From contig NW_019775746.1 in NCBI RefSeq assembly GCF_001039355.2, positions 1,155,947 through 1,219,946 on the forward strand: a stretch of DNA of 64,000 nt, given 5' to 3'. Position numbers and translations under genes: made by a program. This DNA comes from Lingula anatina (Eukaryota; Brachiopoda; Lingulata; Lingulida; Lingulidae). Under the pieces are notes generated by a model, which worked only from the letters and a program-made list of their open reading frames with translations, did no database searches and was not told the DNA's origin. Shown here in pieces: positions 34,501 to 45,879 of the stretch (position 1 is the first letter of the stretch; the number at the start of each line of letters is the position of its first letter).

Positions 34501-37500
34501 GTAATTAATTATCACCAAAAGGAAGGCAGACTTATCCGAATGTTCACAACTCTGACCTGTGCAGGCTGCTGCGGCGGCACGCATTAACTGTCACTTAGTC
34601 CCGGCCCATGTGTATCACATGTATCACCATCCAGACTTTGCTTCACAAAATTAAAATGATTCTGGCACACCATATGTGCAGTGCGCCCACGTGTATTTTG
34701 ACGGCAAACCAAAATAATAAATTACCCACTGCTGTCTCTCAACTTTTCTCAATAAATTTGGCACAGTTTGCGCATTCTATCATTCGTAAAATATTTCAAT
34801 TATTTAAAAGAATAAATGAAACAGTGAATGTAAATCCCTCCCTGTATTAATAATTTAAAATAAATAAACGGAATAGTGGATGGGAAGATGAACAAATGAA
34901 TAGTCAAACCAACAAATATATAAATGAAAACAAATATAGAGACACACAAAGAGACAAGAATGTTACTCCTACGTGTGACAACAGAACAAATCTTTGTAAC
35001 AATCAATCAATCAACAACAGATGTTATCTTCACTCTTATGATCATAATCACTTCAACTTGTTTTTTTTTTCTTCTACCTGATGTGTTACCTGTAAGTCTG
35101 GCAATGCACGTGTCCCATTCGTGCTACATGGAATACTACTGTAGAAGTGCACTCACAAACACAATCTAAATGAGTATCTTGACCATCTGACCACTGAACC
35201 ACCTTAACCACTACATCCACAGCTGGTATAAACAAAAAACAGGCACCTTGACCATCTTGACCACCTTGACCACAGCCGGGATGACAAACTGCTCGCGTCA
35301 AAACATGTTATCTAATTTTTGACAAATTATTTCATGCTTGGTTGTTCTTGTTGTTCTTAGCGAGACTCCTCTTCATGTTCTGACAAGGAGGCCAACACAA
35401 CGGAAAAATTTGGCTTGCTGACAATCAAGATTCCATCTTGTTTGATGACAAAACATTCTCCTATGTTTTTGGCACTATTTCTCAGTCCACGTCTTATTTA
35501 TAATCATCTGAGTATGTTGTATATGCGAATATATAAAAAAGTCATGAAACACATAGTACTGCAAACATTTTAGTCATCAATAAAGTATATATAATGTTTT
35601 CCTTCCTTTCTTTTTAAAACTATATTCAAATTAAAAAAAAAAAACAAAAAAAACAAAACAAATTTCTACTCACAGAATCAACATATACTTCCAAGTCTTT
35701 TTCCACTTGCCTTAAACAATGTGCACATTCTGATATTGACTCCAAACCAAATGATGGCATTGTTGCTGATGGCCATTTTCATAGCTCCATCAATACTTTC
35801 AAATTAACAGCAAAAGAAAAAAAAACATAAGCACATCAATTATTGGGCCCTTGGATCCAAAAAATAGTCATTAATTTGACTCTGATTCCCATTGGCACTA
35901 GACTACAGACTTTTTAATTACCATGGATTATCCCTCCAAGGTGTTGTTGCCAAAAAGCATCTTATTGATTTTTAGAGTGCTGTAACTTCTCACAAATTCT
36001 GAGCCAAATTGTTGAACCTTATTTTCGAACACAATGGCAGCAGGGGTAATGGTTTAAAATTTCTAAAAGAAGCAGGCTTATGTCAGATAGTATGTTTTTG
36101 TAAGAAGCATTAAATAATGAACCTTGAAGAAAATTAACAATTTACTCAAGTAATCATTGGATTCATCGCAGTGACTTGGCTAAGCATTTACAGTTATTGT
36201 TTTTTTCTTGCCTATGGGAAAATGAAATTAATCTTGTCAACTAGAAAGAAAGATCCAGTTATATAATCCAACACTGTATCATTCTATAACAAGACAAAAA
36301 AACCAAGCATTTACTATACAGAATTGTCAAAAAAAAAATTGCTTACACATATGTTGTTCACACTGTAAACTTGCCTGACTGAAATTGTTTTGTCCCTTGG
36401 CTGGAAACTCCATACCTTCATTCTGTATTTCAAAAGTACTAATTAATATTATAAAGAAATTTCTTGAACATTTTGGGTATTGCCAACCTCTGTATCTCAC
36501 AGTGAAATGCAAAAGTTCAGGGCCCAGTTTTTTATAGGGTGTTTAGCACTAACCAGCATTTAGAAAGTTTATCCACTGGAAAGACTTATGCACTGGTTAG
36601 TGCTAAATGCTCTTTATAAAACTGGGCCCACCACTTAGTTTCAAACAAAAATTCTACATGTCAACAGGACTAAAAGTAGCTAGCATGTCATTTGCACATC
36701 AACAGACTCGTGTGCCATCTTCTTATATACCCAAAGAACCTTGGAAGTGAGAATAAACCAATTTCTGTATGAGCTACACTGATCTCTATAGATCACTGTT
36801 GCATAATAACATATTTTTGAGATATATGACTGCGGCAGTGCGGCTGATCATGATGTTATACCATGAGATGGATGGCAAGAACATGTGGTGCATCTCGCGT
36901 ACTGGGTGGTGCATCTACATCAGGCTTTGCATTTGTGAATTACATCACGTTGACTTTGTAGCGATACTGTAATTACCTTATCAGGCAGAGATGAAACTTC
37001 TGGGATAAATTCTGTCATTGTAAACTGAACTGCTCTAGGACAAAACCAAAAACACTTTTTTTATAATCATCCCAAATGTAAAAAACCTGCCAATCAAGAG
37101 AACAATTTCCCATAGACTGATAAAACATGAGAACTGATTGGTCCATTCCTAGATTAGCATGTAAACTAACAGGTGTGTGGATGAATAAAACAGGTGTCAT
37201 TTGAGGTAAACAATAAAACTTCAATGCAGTTTGAAAGTCAATATTTTATATTTTTTGTTTTACTTCACGCTGGCATTAATGTAGAGACAGTTGCCTACCC
37301 TAAAATAAAAAAAAATTACTTCATCTCCATTTGTGGATCAGCAATCAGTTTTATTTGGTGTGTCTTTGTGTGTGTGTGTGTGGGGGGGGGGGGGGTAATT
37401 AAAACTGTATAAAAAAATCCCTATCATAACTTGCGGGCTTGTGGTCAATATGTCTGTGGGCTTAGTTTCATATCTTCCATCAATTAATTTCATCATGCTA

Positions 37501-38215
37501 TATCCCTGGAAGACCCAGATGAGCAGAGGACGTGTTGTTATGAAAGTATTTGAGGCCCTAGCAATAAATAACACTGGTGAACCACGCAAGTATTGTAAAA
37601 AAAAGACGCTGTCACTGTCTTTGTATGACTACTATTAAATACACAGACATTTTTCTTTATACGACAAATTTATGTTGCAAGCGTACATTGCCAACAGGTC
37701 GACATTTTAATCTTACAAGACATTTTGGTAAACATATAAATCTGCTGACAAATACTCTTCAAGCATGAAAGGCAAAAAAAAAAAAACCCTCAAGGATTAA
37801 CAACAGAAGGCAGACAGTCATCCATCAAAATTATGAAACAAAATCTTTTTCAGCCACATGAGTTTTTTCGTTTACAAACCCTCATGCGCTAATGGCCAAA
37901 GATACATAGATATAGGCATTAAGAGCATTGTACTAAATCCAGGCAACCACTTAGCTACTAGTAGGCTATGCAATTAAATGATACAAAAAAACTGGTATCA
38001 CGTCCTTATTTAATTATGAAAAGCCTATTAACTAATGGAATATATTAATTTTTGATCACTAATAGCAAAAATATTAAGCTTATTGGTCTATTTTTCTATT
38101 TTTTTAATTAATTTTTTCATCATTAGAGATTACAGTCAATTAAGCACTGTTTAATTTCATAAACCTAGAAAAGTTATCTGTCTATACAAGGAGACACACT
38201 CTTAGGCAGCGTTCA
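34501..38215. other. No gene detected
   Basis: Includes a GC-richer patch at 34560-34700 (GCTGCGGCGGCACGCATTAA), a diverged CTTGACCA/CCTTGACCAC repeat at 35175-35278 related in wording to the 22-bp repeat near 43 kb, a small MITE at 36520-36629 and a (TG)n-G(n) tract at 37369-37395. No convincing coding frame. Confidence 0.5.
36520..36629. mobile_element. Short palindromic MITE, GGGCCCAGTTTTATAAAG termini
   Basis: 110 bp. The left arm GGGCCCAGTTTTTTATAGGG then TTTAGCACTAACCAG is mirrored by CTGGTTAGTGCTAAATG and CTTTATAAAACTGGGCCC. Almost the whole element can form one hairpin. No coding capacity and no clear target duplication. Confidence 0.8.
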
Positions 38216-38388
38216 GAACAGAGGACTAACAAATTAGCGGATCAACTATGGCCGTCCCACTTGAATGCTTGTTGCGTAATCCCCGCGGGGAATCTTTTCA
38301 GTTCCTATAACCAAGAATTAAGCAGCAAGCTTTTTAGTCGGTCGCCATATTTGATCTGCGGATCTGTTAGTCCACTGTTCTGAATGCG
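38216..38388. mobile_element. MITE, GCGCATTCAGAACAG family, copy 2, with 7-bp target duplication
   Basis: 173 bp. The left end GCAGCGTTCAGAACAGAGGA is mirrored by TCCACTGTTCTGAATGCG. The sub-terminal GGATCAACTATGGCCG pairs with GCCATATTTGATCTGCGGAT, and the loop contains the palindrome CCCCGCGGGG. Flanked by CTCTTAG on both sides (38209-38215 and 38389-38395). Related to the longer fold-back at 16215-16484. Confidence 0.8.
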
Positions 38389-38431
38389 CTCTTAGTGTTT
38401 ACAACAAAGCATCGGAAAACATCGTACTTCA

Positions 38432-38599
38432 CAGGGGCAGATCCAGAGATATTTTCTGACAGTCTTCCAAATTATCTTTTTTGATCCATCCTCCATTTTT
38501 GACCGTCTTCTGACAGAAAAAATCAGATACCCGTCAATGTAAACTTGAATATCTGACCGTCTTCTGGGTCTTCCAGAAGACGGCCTAAATCCGCCTCTG
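38432..38599 (+). mobile_element. hAT-like MITE, CAGGGGCGGATCCAGA family, copy 2
   Basis: Starts CAGGGGCAGATCCAGAGATA and ends GGCCTAAATCCGCCTCTG. Internal phrases are shared with the copies at 9060, 46071 and 60625. CTTCA flanks both ends directly, a possible 5-bp target duplication. It lies 44 bp from the previous element. The canonical hAT duplication is 8 bp, so the assignment rests on the termini and stays tentative. Confidence 0.8.
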
Positions 38600-38904
38600 C
38601 TTCAGTTTGCAATGGTGATATATGTGTTTCAATTTTGTGGTCATGAAGTGTGTAGAATGACTTCTAAAACATGAAACCTCAATCTGTTCTGCTTTGGTTC
38701 TGAGGCAAAGTCAATACTGAAGTCAGGCTTGTAAAAGCTTTCTCATTATCTAACCTCTATACTGCACTAGGTTTAGCTGTGTTTATCAGAATTTTTTTCA
38801 CTTTTCATACCCTCTGAATACTGTTAGTTTTCAAAACAAGATCTGTTTGACTGTCTTTCTGTTTGTACTTTCTGTTCAACAGTCAATCCCTTAGGCAGGA
38901 CATG

Positions 38905-39064
38905 AGCCAGTGAGCCAGTCAGTCAGTCAGTCAATTAAGCAGTGCATCAGTCAGCAAGTCAGTCTATCAGTCAGTATGCCAGCCAGTACATTAGTCGGCC
39001 AGTCTTTCAAGATGTCATTTGGCTAGTCACTCCGTCAGTCAGTCAGTCAGCTAGTCACTCAGTC
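38905..39064. repeat. Degenerate (CAGT)n minisatellite
   Basis: Forty or so diverged CAGT/CAGC units with short interruptions (CAGTCAGTCAGTCAATTAAG and similar). Same class as 18280-18335. Confidence 0.8.
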
Positions 39065-39157
39065 TAAACAATACTAAACCCGAAAGTCCAGAAAAGGTTC
39101 ATAAATACTTATGCATGTTGTCAACAATTGTCAAAAAAACCTAACAAGTCCACTTAC

Positions 39158-39187
39158 CTGATCGTGTGAGATACTCTCGTCTGCTCT
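39158..39187 (-). other. Micro-exon candidate on - strand (30 nt)
   Basis: Bounded on the - strand by CACGTAG and the very strong donor ACGATCAG|GTAAGTGG. It is open in one phase (RADESISHDQ) with length divisible by three. A second acceptor, GAGAGCAG, would give 23 nt. Its acceptor is only moderate. Listed with its neighbours at 40943 and 41149 as a cluster of - strand donors. Confidence 0.25.
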
Positions 39188-40692
39188 CTACGTGACGGCA
39201 CACGAGATGGGAGATTTTTACATTAAATTCAGTCTAAAATCGGTGAAATGAATGACGATTCTTGAGTGTATTCCAACACTATTATTATATTGAAGGCTTC
39301 AAGTATGTAAAATTTAGCTCTCTTCAACTGAAATCAGTCTGTCCACAGCTAGCGTTCTACAAGTTCACAAAATTAGAAGAAATACAAAGAAAACAAGTTT
39401 GATATGGTGCAGTTTGCCTGAGCATTTAAGTCTCATGCTGCATGTAATTAAGCTAATACATATGCAAAGGGAATTGACCCGTGAAATTTCTGACAAGAAA
39501 AAATTCTCAGTGGTAACATCTCGCACAAAACTGTTTTGCTATATTTTCCCAGAACAATAGTTTATTGTGAATATCTAAAAAAGGAATCTGAAATTTAAGT
39601 TTGAATTATGCCAGTATGTTCCCCTTGTAAACTTGTCACTTGAGATAAACCCAGAAAATTTTGGAATTATTGCAAAGAAAATAAGAGTTGGAAGTCAGTG
39701 AGCAAATAACAGTAAATAATAATACAATGAATGCACAGTACCATGTCAAATCAGACTGGCAGAGTCAGAAGGTGAGTGCATCTTAGGGAAATCGACCAGA
39801 CCTCCTCCTTAACTGAGAATACATTTTTTAAAACTCTCTGAACAAAAAAAAGAAAAAAATGTTTTCACCACAGACATTAGTTAACTGTCAAGATACAATG
39901 GACACAATATCCTGGGTAGATCGACTGGGGACAGCGTTGACAGTCATCTCACAAAGCCAGTTCTATGAGATCAGCTTTGACAAATGTGAATCCAGTCTCT
40001 CTAGAATCCACAGACAAAGTGCTATTCTGTCTCAGAACAATGCTTTATAGAGGGCAGATCGACCAAAACACTTTTCGCTTAAAAACAATTTTATACGTGC
40101 AACCAAAATAGGATTTTTATTTGTTATTTAATATTTGTTATTTCATTTACAGACAAACGAAATCACAAAGAGGATTTATAAAAATTAACAATAGATCACA
40201 AAGATAATTTTGACGCTAGCTCTATGACTCCTACAACTCCATGGTACTTTCATACTGAAGATTATGCTGAAGTAAAAGATATCAACTTTGAGAGATTGGC
40301 GACTTAATTAACAGTCTGCCGATAACGGCCACCTAATGCAACTCCAGCAATAGACAAAGCCATTTTTTTAAGAGCAAGAAGCAAACTTCTTGAAAACTTG
40401 TGAAAGGGAGGAAAACCAGTGATGTAATTTCATACCAGGACCTCTCACAATGGACTGGTCCAGTTAAGTGTATCGCTCATCTGTAGTGCACAGACATTAC
40501 ATGCGTAATCCTCCTAGTGATAATCACATAATATGTTCTGGCACTTAAATCTTTCTGGTCTGGTGCACTCCTAAGTATCTTGCTGCTGTACTAAGTATTA
40601 GTGTAACACAGTGCACATATAATGACGCTTCGCTCTATTACTATATATGAATAACATAAATACTTAACATCATGTCTTATTTTGTAAATTTT

Positions 40693-40908
40693 TACAAAAC
40701 TCTCATGTCCTCCATCTGTTTCTTTCTCTTTCCATTTCATTCATTAGTATATCCAACATCTTTTCACAAAACTCTCACGCCCCCCCTCCCTCTTTCTCTT
40801 TTTCTCTTTCCATTTCATTCATTTGCACATCCAACATCTTTTCACAAAACTGTCATGCCCCCTTTCTCTCTCTCTCTCCATTTTATTCATTTGCACATCC
40901 AATATATC
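40693..40908. repeat. ~80-bp minisatellite, three units
   Basis: Each unit reads ACAAAACTCTCATG-like, then C/T-rich sequence, then CCATTTCATTCATT and ACATCCAACATCTTTTC. Three units in tandem, the last truncated. The 85-codon frame over it is repeat-derived. Confidence 0.85.
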
Positions 40909-40942
40909 TGTGCCTTCAAATACATGTAGCATGCAGACTTAC

Positions 40943-40969
40943 CATCTCTTCTTCGTGTGCCGTGCACAT
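40943..40969 (-). other. Micro-exon candidate on - strand (27 nt)
   Basis: Bounded on the - strand by TTTAACTGTTCAG and the strong donor GAAGAGATG|GTAAGTCT. It is open in all phases, phase 0 giving MCTAHEEEM. The intron to the next candidate on its right would be 179 nt. Short length makes this weak on its own. Confidence 0.25.
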
Positions 40970-41148
40970 CTGAACAGTTAAAGATTCTACAATACATCTT
41001 ATATACTTTGCAAAAAAAAAAGTCAAAGTGTAGGCAAAACCATCTCGAAATGAGACCAGGAGAATGACGGATATGCGGAGGCATAAAGTACAATACTTTA
41101 ATCAGACAGAAAAGGAAATTATGTAATGTCAAATTTCGAGTCACTTAC

Positions 41149-41177
41149 CACGTCATTTGTGGAGGCCTCAAGTGCCA
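41149..41177 (-). other. Micro-exon candidate on - strand (29 nt)
   Basis: Bounded on the - strand by TTTCCTCTGGCTGTACAG and the strong donor AATGACGTG|GTAAGTGA. With two bases from an upstream exon it reads ALEASTNDV and ends in phase 0, which would join the 40943-40969 candidate in frame. Unidentified. Confidence 0.25.
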
Positions 41178-41598
41178 CTGTACAGCCAGAGGAAATCACA
41201 TATTAACACATATCAGAAAAAAAATCCTTAAGAGCAGGATGTCATAACTACGAGACGGAGTGAACTGGGTGAAAATATGGCTGCAAATTCCATTGTTTGT
41301 TAAGATTAAAGGCAAACTATTCTGGCTGCTTCTCAAGTGCATCTTTTAAGAGCACGATTTCAGCAATTTCCTTGGACATAAGAGTCCTCACAATAAATGG
41401 GAAATGAACAATCACAACATAGCAATATTAAATTCTAGCTTACAGGTTATTCAGTGCATGTTCAGTACAAAGTCGCATTTACAGACAGAGTTGTCAATAT
41501 TTTACTTGTCAAATGCAGAAAACTACTGTTTTTCATATACAGGTGTGTGGTTAAATAACAAAAAAAAAAAAATTAAATTGTGTTGCTTTTTTAAGTCC

Positions 41599-41725
41599 NN
41601 NNNNNNNNNNNNNNNNNNNNNNNNNNNNNNNNNNNNNNNNNNNNNNNNNNNNNNNNNNNNNNNNNNNNNNNNNNNNNNNNNNNNNNNNNNNNNNNNNNNN
41701 NNNNNNNNNNNNNNNNNNNNNNNNN
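41599..41725. other. Assembly gap, 127 N
   Basis: Run of N between CTTTTTTAAGTCC and TATATGAACTTTCTC. It sits just before a palindrome around a CA microsatellite and the second block duplication, so this whole stretch is poorly assembled. Confidence 0.99.
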
Positions 41726-41737
41726 TATATGAACTTT

Positions 41738-41761
41738 CTCTTTGGAGCTTTTCTCTTTGTG

Positions 41762-41821
<60 letters not shown>

Positions 41822-41850
41822 AAGAACACAAAGAGAAAAGCTCCAAAGAG
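41738..41850. repeat. (CA)n microsatellite inside a perfect 27-bp inverted repeat
   Basis: About 28 CA units. Directly outside, CTCTTTGGAGCTTTTCTCTT... (41738-41764) and its exact complement (41824-41850) face each other, and the pairing continues with mismatches beyond. It may be a true cruciform-prone palindrome or a misassembly from a reverse-complemented read next to the gap. Confidence 0.85.
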
Positions 41851-42508
41851 AATTTTTATAAAAATGATTTGTCTTAGAAAATTATAACTTATCCCAACCT
41901 TGGAAAGCATGAAAATCCCATAATTAAGATAAATTAACTTGAGATTATTACTGTAATGATATGCGCCTCAAGAGTTAAATCATTATTTTTGTTCTTGGGT
42001 GGTAAATTCCTTCCCTGCTTCTACTACAGATAATATCAGGTCTCATTCACAATAATTGTGGTTTATGGAGCCACAAATAAATGATTGTGATCACCAGATT
42101 AATGACTAAAAGGGTGATTGTATGGTCTAATTGTAAAAATACTTGTTTTTTTCATTTTTGCACTGTTATGAAGATATAAATGTACAATATTAGACGTATT
42201 GGGGGTTTCTTGATCATAAAATCCACTTGCTTAACTACAGTACATATATATTATACTGAAGGTTCACACATCAATCAATAAAAGTCTACAGTCAACAACC
42301 AATAAAAGAAACTTCATAAAATGGCACAAAGATGTAAACAACTGCTTTCCCTATTAGGCTTAGATTTTCATAAGATTCAGCAGTGTTCAGTTTAAGTATA
42401 TGTATTGGAAAACATACACCAGAACTTATTAAACAGAAAAACACTTGAACAGTGAGATGTCTGGAGGAGATCTACAAATGCACTGGTCTTGCTGAACATC
42501 GCCAGACT

Positions 42509-42559
42509 GTCTAGGGAATTGGTCAGAGTAACAGCATCAGACTGGTCAATTCCCTAGAC
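42509..42559. repeat. Stem-loop with 18-bp arms
   Basis: GTCTAGGGAATTGGTCAG and CTGGTCAATTCCCTAGAC pair with two mismatches around a 15-nt loop. Present in copy D as well, with one extra change in the left arm. Could be the remnant of a small inverted-repeat element. Confidence 0.6.
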
Positions 42560-42956
42560 ACATTTAAAAGCCCCTTAAGGCTGTCTTACACTTTTGTGGG
42601 GAGATAGCGAGAGATGAAAACCGAGCTAATTAATCAATTTGATCTCACCACAGCTCCACAGTTTTATCTACATCAGAAGGATCAGCAGTTCAGCCATAAA
42701 ATATGAACTAAGGTGATAAGACTGACAGATATAAGACTGACAACTAAACCACTTCGTAAGATTAAAAATGTATTTTGTCTTTGGACACAAATGTACACTA
42801 TTATATGTACACCCTCGTACTCACTCAATCACATGCTCAAAACACCTGTCAGCTTTTACCTGTCTAGAAAATATCTAAGTGGACAAAGTGACCACGTACT
42901 ACATGGGTACTTGTCATGAAATTAAGTCCACCATCTGGCCACGGACAGGCATAGGG

Positions 42957-43223
42957 GGTTGACCTCTACCACTGACCACGCTGACCTCTACCACTAACCA
43001 CCTTGACCTCTACCACTAACTACTTTGACCTTTACCATTGACTATGTGGACCTCTAGCTCTGACCACGTTGACCTCTACCAATGACAACGTTAACCTCTA
43101 TCACTGACCAAGTGGACCTCTACCACTGACTACGTTGACCTCTATCACTGACCACAATGACCTCTACCTCTGACCACGGTTCAGCTCTACCACTGACCAT
43201 GTTGACTGACACCACTGACCACC
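42957..43223. repeat. 22-bp minisatellite TGACCTCTACCACTGACCACGT, copy C
   Basis: About a dozen units of TTGACCTCTACCACTGACCACG with point changes. 22 is not a multiple of three, so it does not encode a regular peptide repeat. Repeated in copy D. Confidence 0.9.
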
Positions 43224-43245
43224 AGACAAATGTTACATGTTAAAA

Positions 43246-43420
43246 GGGGGCCGTAGCAATAGTCCGAAGGTTCAATAGTCCGAAGGTTCATTGGTCCGAA
43301 TATTCACTATAGAACCTTCGGACCAATGAACCCTTGTTTAAAAAATCGATGAAAATGTTACCACTTTTCGGACCAATGAACCTTCGGACCAATGAACCTT
43401 CGGACTATCGAGACGCCCCC
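43246..43420. mobile_element. Fold-back MITE of GGTTCATTGGTCCGAA subrepeats, polymorphic insertion
   Basis: 175 bp with ends GGGGGCCGTAGCAATAGTCC and GGACTATCGAGACGCCCCC. The interior consists of repeated TCCGAAGGTTCATTGG units, in one orientation at the left and the other at the right. Flanked by GTTAAAA (43239-43245 and 43421-43427), or 8 bp if the next G is counted. The homologous spot in copy D has a single GTTAAAAG and no element, which is a clean empty site. No coding capacity. The 7-8 bp duplication would fit hAT, but assignment is open. Confidence 0.9.
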
Positions 43421-43600
43421 GTTAAAAGAGGCACACTACAGGATTTTATCACTTATGATTTCTTTATTTATTCATATGAATTTTCCCGTTTATGGCAAGT
43501 TCTCCTTTCAGTTTGGGAACACAAATGGCAAAGCTACATGTTTGTACTAGTTCACCTCAAGTATCATATACTGTTCTGTATACACATATTAATACATAGA

Positions 43601-43601
43601 N
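43601..43601. other. Single-N join between duplicated blocks
   Basis: One N exactly between copy C and copy D, the same arrangement as at 24914. It marks a contig join. Confidence 0.85.
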
Positions 43602-45139
43602 CCAAAGAGAATTTTTATAAAAATTATATGTCTTAGAAAATTATAACTTATCCCAACCTTGGAAAGCATGAAGATCCCATAATTAAGATAAATTAACTTG
43701 AGATTATTACTGTACTGATATGCGCCTCAAGAGTTAAAGCATTATTTTTGTTCTTGGGTGGTAAATTCCTTCCCTGCTTCTACTTCAGATAATATCAGGT
43801 CTCATACACAATAATTGTGGTTTATAGAGCCACAAATAAATGATTGTGATCACCAGATTAATGACTAAAAGGGTGATTTTATGGTCTAATTGTAAAAATA
43901 CTTGTGTTTTTTTTTCTTTTTTGCACTGTTAAGAAGATATAAATGTACAATATTAGACGTATTGGGGGTTTCTTGATCACAAAATCCACTTGCTTAACTA
44001 CAGTACTTATATCTTATACTGAAGGTTCACACAATTCATCACCTCAATCAATAAAAGTCTACAGTCAACAACCAATAAAAGAAACTTCATAAAAAGGCAG
44101 AAAGATGTAAACAACTGCTTTCCCTATTAGGCTTAGATTTTCATAAGATTCAACAGTGTTCAGCTTAAGTATATATATTGGAAAACATACACCAGAACTT
44201 ATGAAACAGAAAAACACTTGAACAGTGAGATGTCTGGAGGAGATCTACAAGTGCACTGGTCTTGCTGAACATCGCCAGACTGTCTCGGGAATTGGTCAGA
44301 GTAACAGCATCAGACTGGTCAATTCCCTAGACACATTTAAAAGACCCTTAAGGCTGTCTAACACTTTTGTGGGGAGATAGCGAGAGATGAAAACCGCACT
44401 AATTAATCAATTTGATCTCACCACAGTTCCACAGTTTTATCTACATCAGAAGGATTCAGCAGTTCAGCCATAAAATATGAACTAAGGTGATAAGACTGAC
44501 AGATATAAGACTGGCAGCTAAACCACTTCGTAAGATTAAAAATGTATTTTGTCTTTGGACACAAATGTACACTAGTATATGTACACCCTTGTACTCACTC
44601 AATCACAAAATGACCACATACTACATGGGTACTTGTCATGAAATTAAGTCCACCATCTGGCCACGGACAGGCATAGGGGGTTGACCTCTACCACTGACCA
44701 CGCTGACCTCTACCTCTGACCACGTTGACCTCTACCACTAACTACTTTGACCTTTACCATTGACTATGTGGACCTCTAGCTCTGACCACGTTGACCTCTA
44801 CCAGTGACAATGTTAACCTCTATCACTGACCAAGTGGACCTCTACCACTGACTACGTTGACCTCTATCACTGACCACAATGACCTCTACCTCTGACCACG
44901 GTTCAGCTCTACCACTGACCATGTTGACTGACACCACTGACCACCAGACAAATGTTACATGTTAAAAGAGGCACACTACAGGATTTTATCACTTATGATT
45001 TCTTTATTTATTCATATGAATTTTCCCGTTTATGGCAAGTTCTCCTTTTAGTTTGGGAACACAAATGGCAAAGCTACATGTTTGTACTAGTTCACCTAAG
45101 TATCATATACTGTTCTGTATACACATATTAATACATAGA
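43602..45139. repeat. Block duplication 2, copy D (empty site)
   Basis: Copy of 41843-43600 lacking the 175-bp element and a segment of about 50 bp after CACTCAATCACA. The shared 22-bp minisatellite lies at 44680-44946. After the block the sequence continues as unique DNA (GGTTTTTTAATG). Confidence 0.9.
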
Positions 45140-45879
45140 GGTTTTTTAATGTTATCTTTAAATGAGAACTGAAGATTGTGGTCAGATAAGGAGTTTAACA
45201 ACAGATTTGCCTATCAAGCAGTAAAACTAACTTGGTACTCAGACAAGATACCTGCATGCCCATACATCACGATGAAGATGACCTGTTTGAGGATAGAGCA
45301 TGTACCTTATGGAGATGACAAAGATACCAACATGTCTGTTACATAATGCAGATAAAAATACTGCATGTGAATGCTAATTCTTCCCATGAAACATTCACCT
45401 TTCACAGCCAAATGATATGTCTGAAGAAATATATAAATAAAAACTATGTTGCTGATGAGATGGTGGCATGGTAGAAGTCAATCTTAAACATGAAAGTATC
45501 TACACATTAAGTTTAAGTAGAAAAATTTTGATATACCTTTGTGTGAAAATAAATAAAATATGAGAATGATGCAAAACTTATAATCAGATATTTATCAAAA
45601 GTGGAAAAATCAAATGCCCCATACATGGACCATTGAACTACCTGAAACTCAACTAACAGCTGACCAATTACTTCTCACAACAATATCCATATTGTAATAT
45701 CAACAAACTGACATAGAAACCAATAACAATATAACATCAATTTAATACTATTATTATCATCAATGGCCTTCATGGTGATCAACTTCACACAAGATGACAT
45801 TCAATCAGAGTGAGAAGACTTTATAATTTCAACATATTTCTTAGACATATTTAGACGTAATGTTTACTATGTACCTTAG
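45140..45879. other. No gene detected
   Basis: AT-rich unique DNA with stops in all frames. No inverted-repeat element or minisatellite seen. Confidence 0.5.

Larger units (their letters stand above)
41843..43600. repeat. Block duplication 2, copy C (with MITE insertion)
   Basis: About 1.76 kb that recurs at 43602-45139. The shared block opens CCAAAGAGAATTTTTATAAA and closes CATATTAATACATAGA. Copy C carries a 175-bp fold-back element (43246-43420) and about 50 bp near 42835-42885 that copy D lacks. Otherwise only scattered base changes are seen. It includes a 22-bp minisatellite (42957-43223). Best read as an allele of copy D. Confidence 0.9.

Noticed and set aside
34036-34508. ORFs rich in Leu/Ser/Phe or Arg/Glu across the pyrimidine tract
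   Set aside because: Reading frames through a (TC)n-type minisatellite stay open because of composition.
41404-41910. ORFs with poly-His/Thr or poly-Val/Cys through the gap
   Set aside because: They are made by the CA repeat and the run of N.
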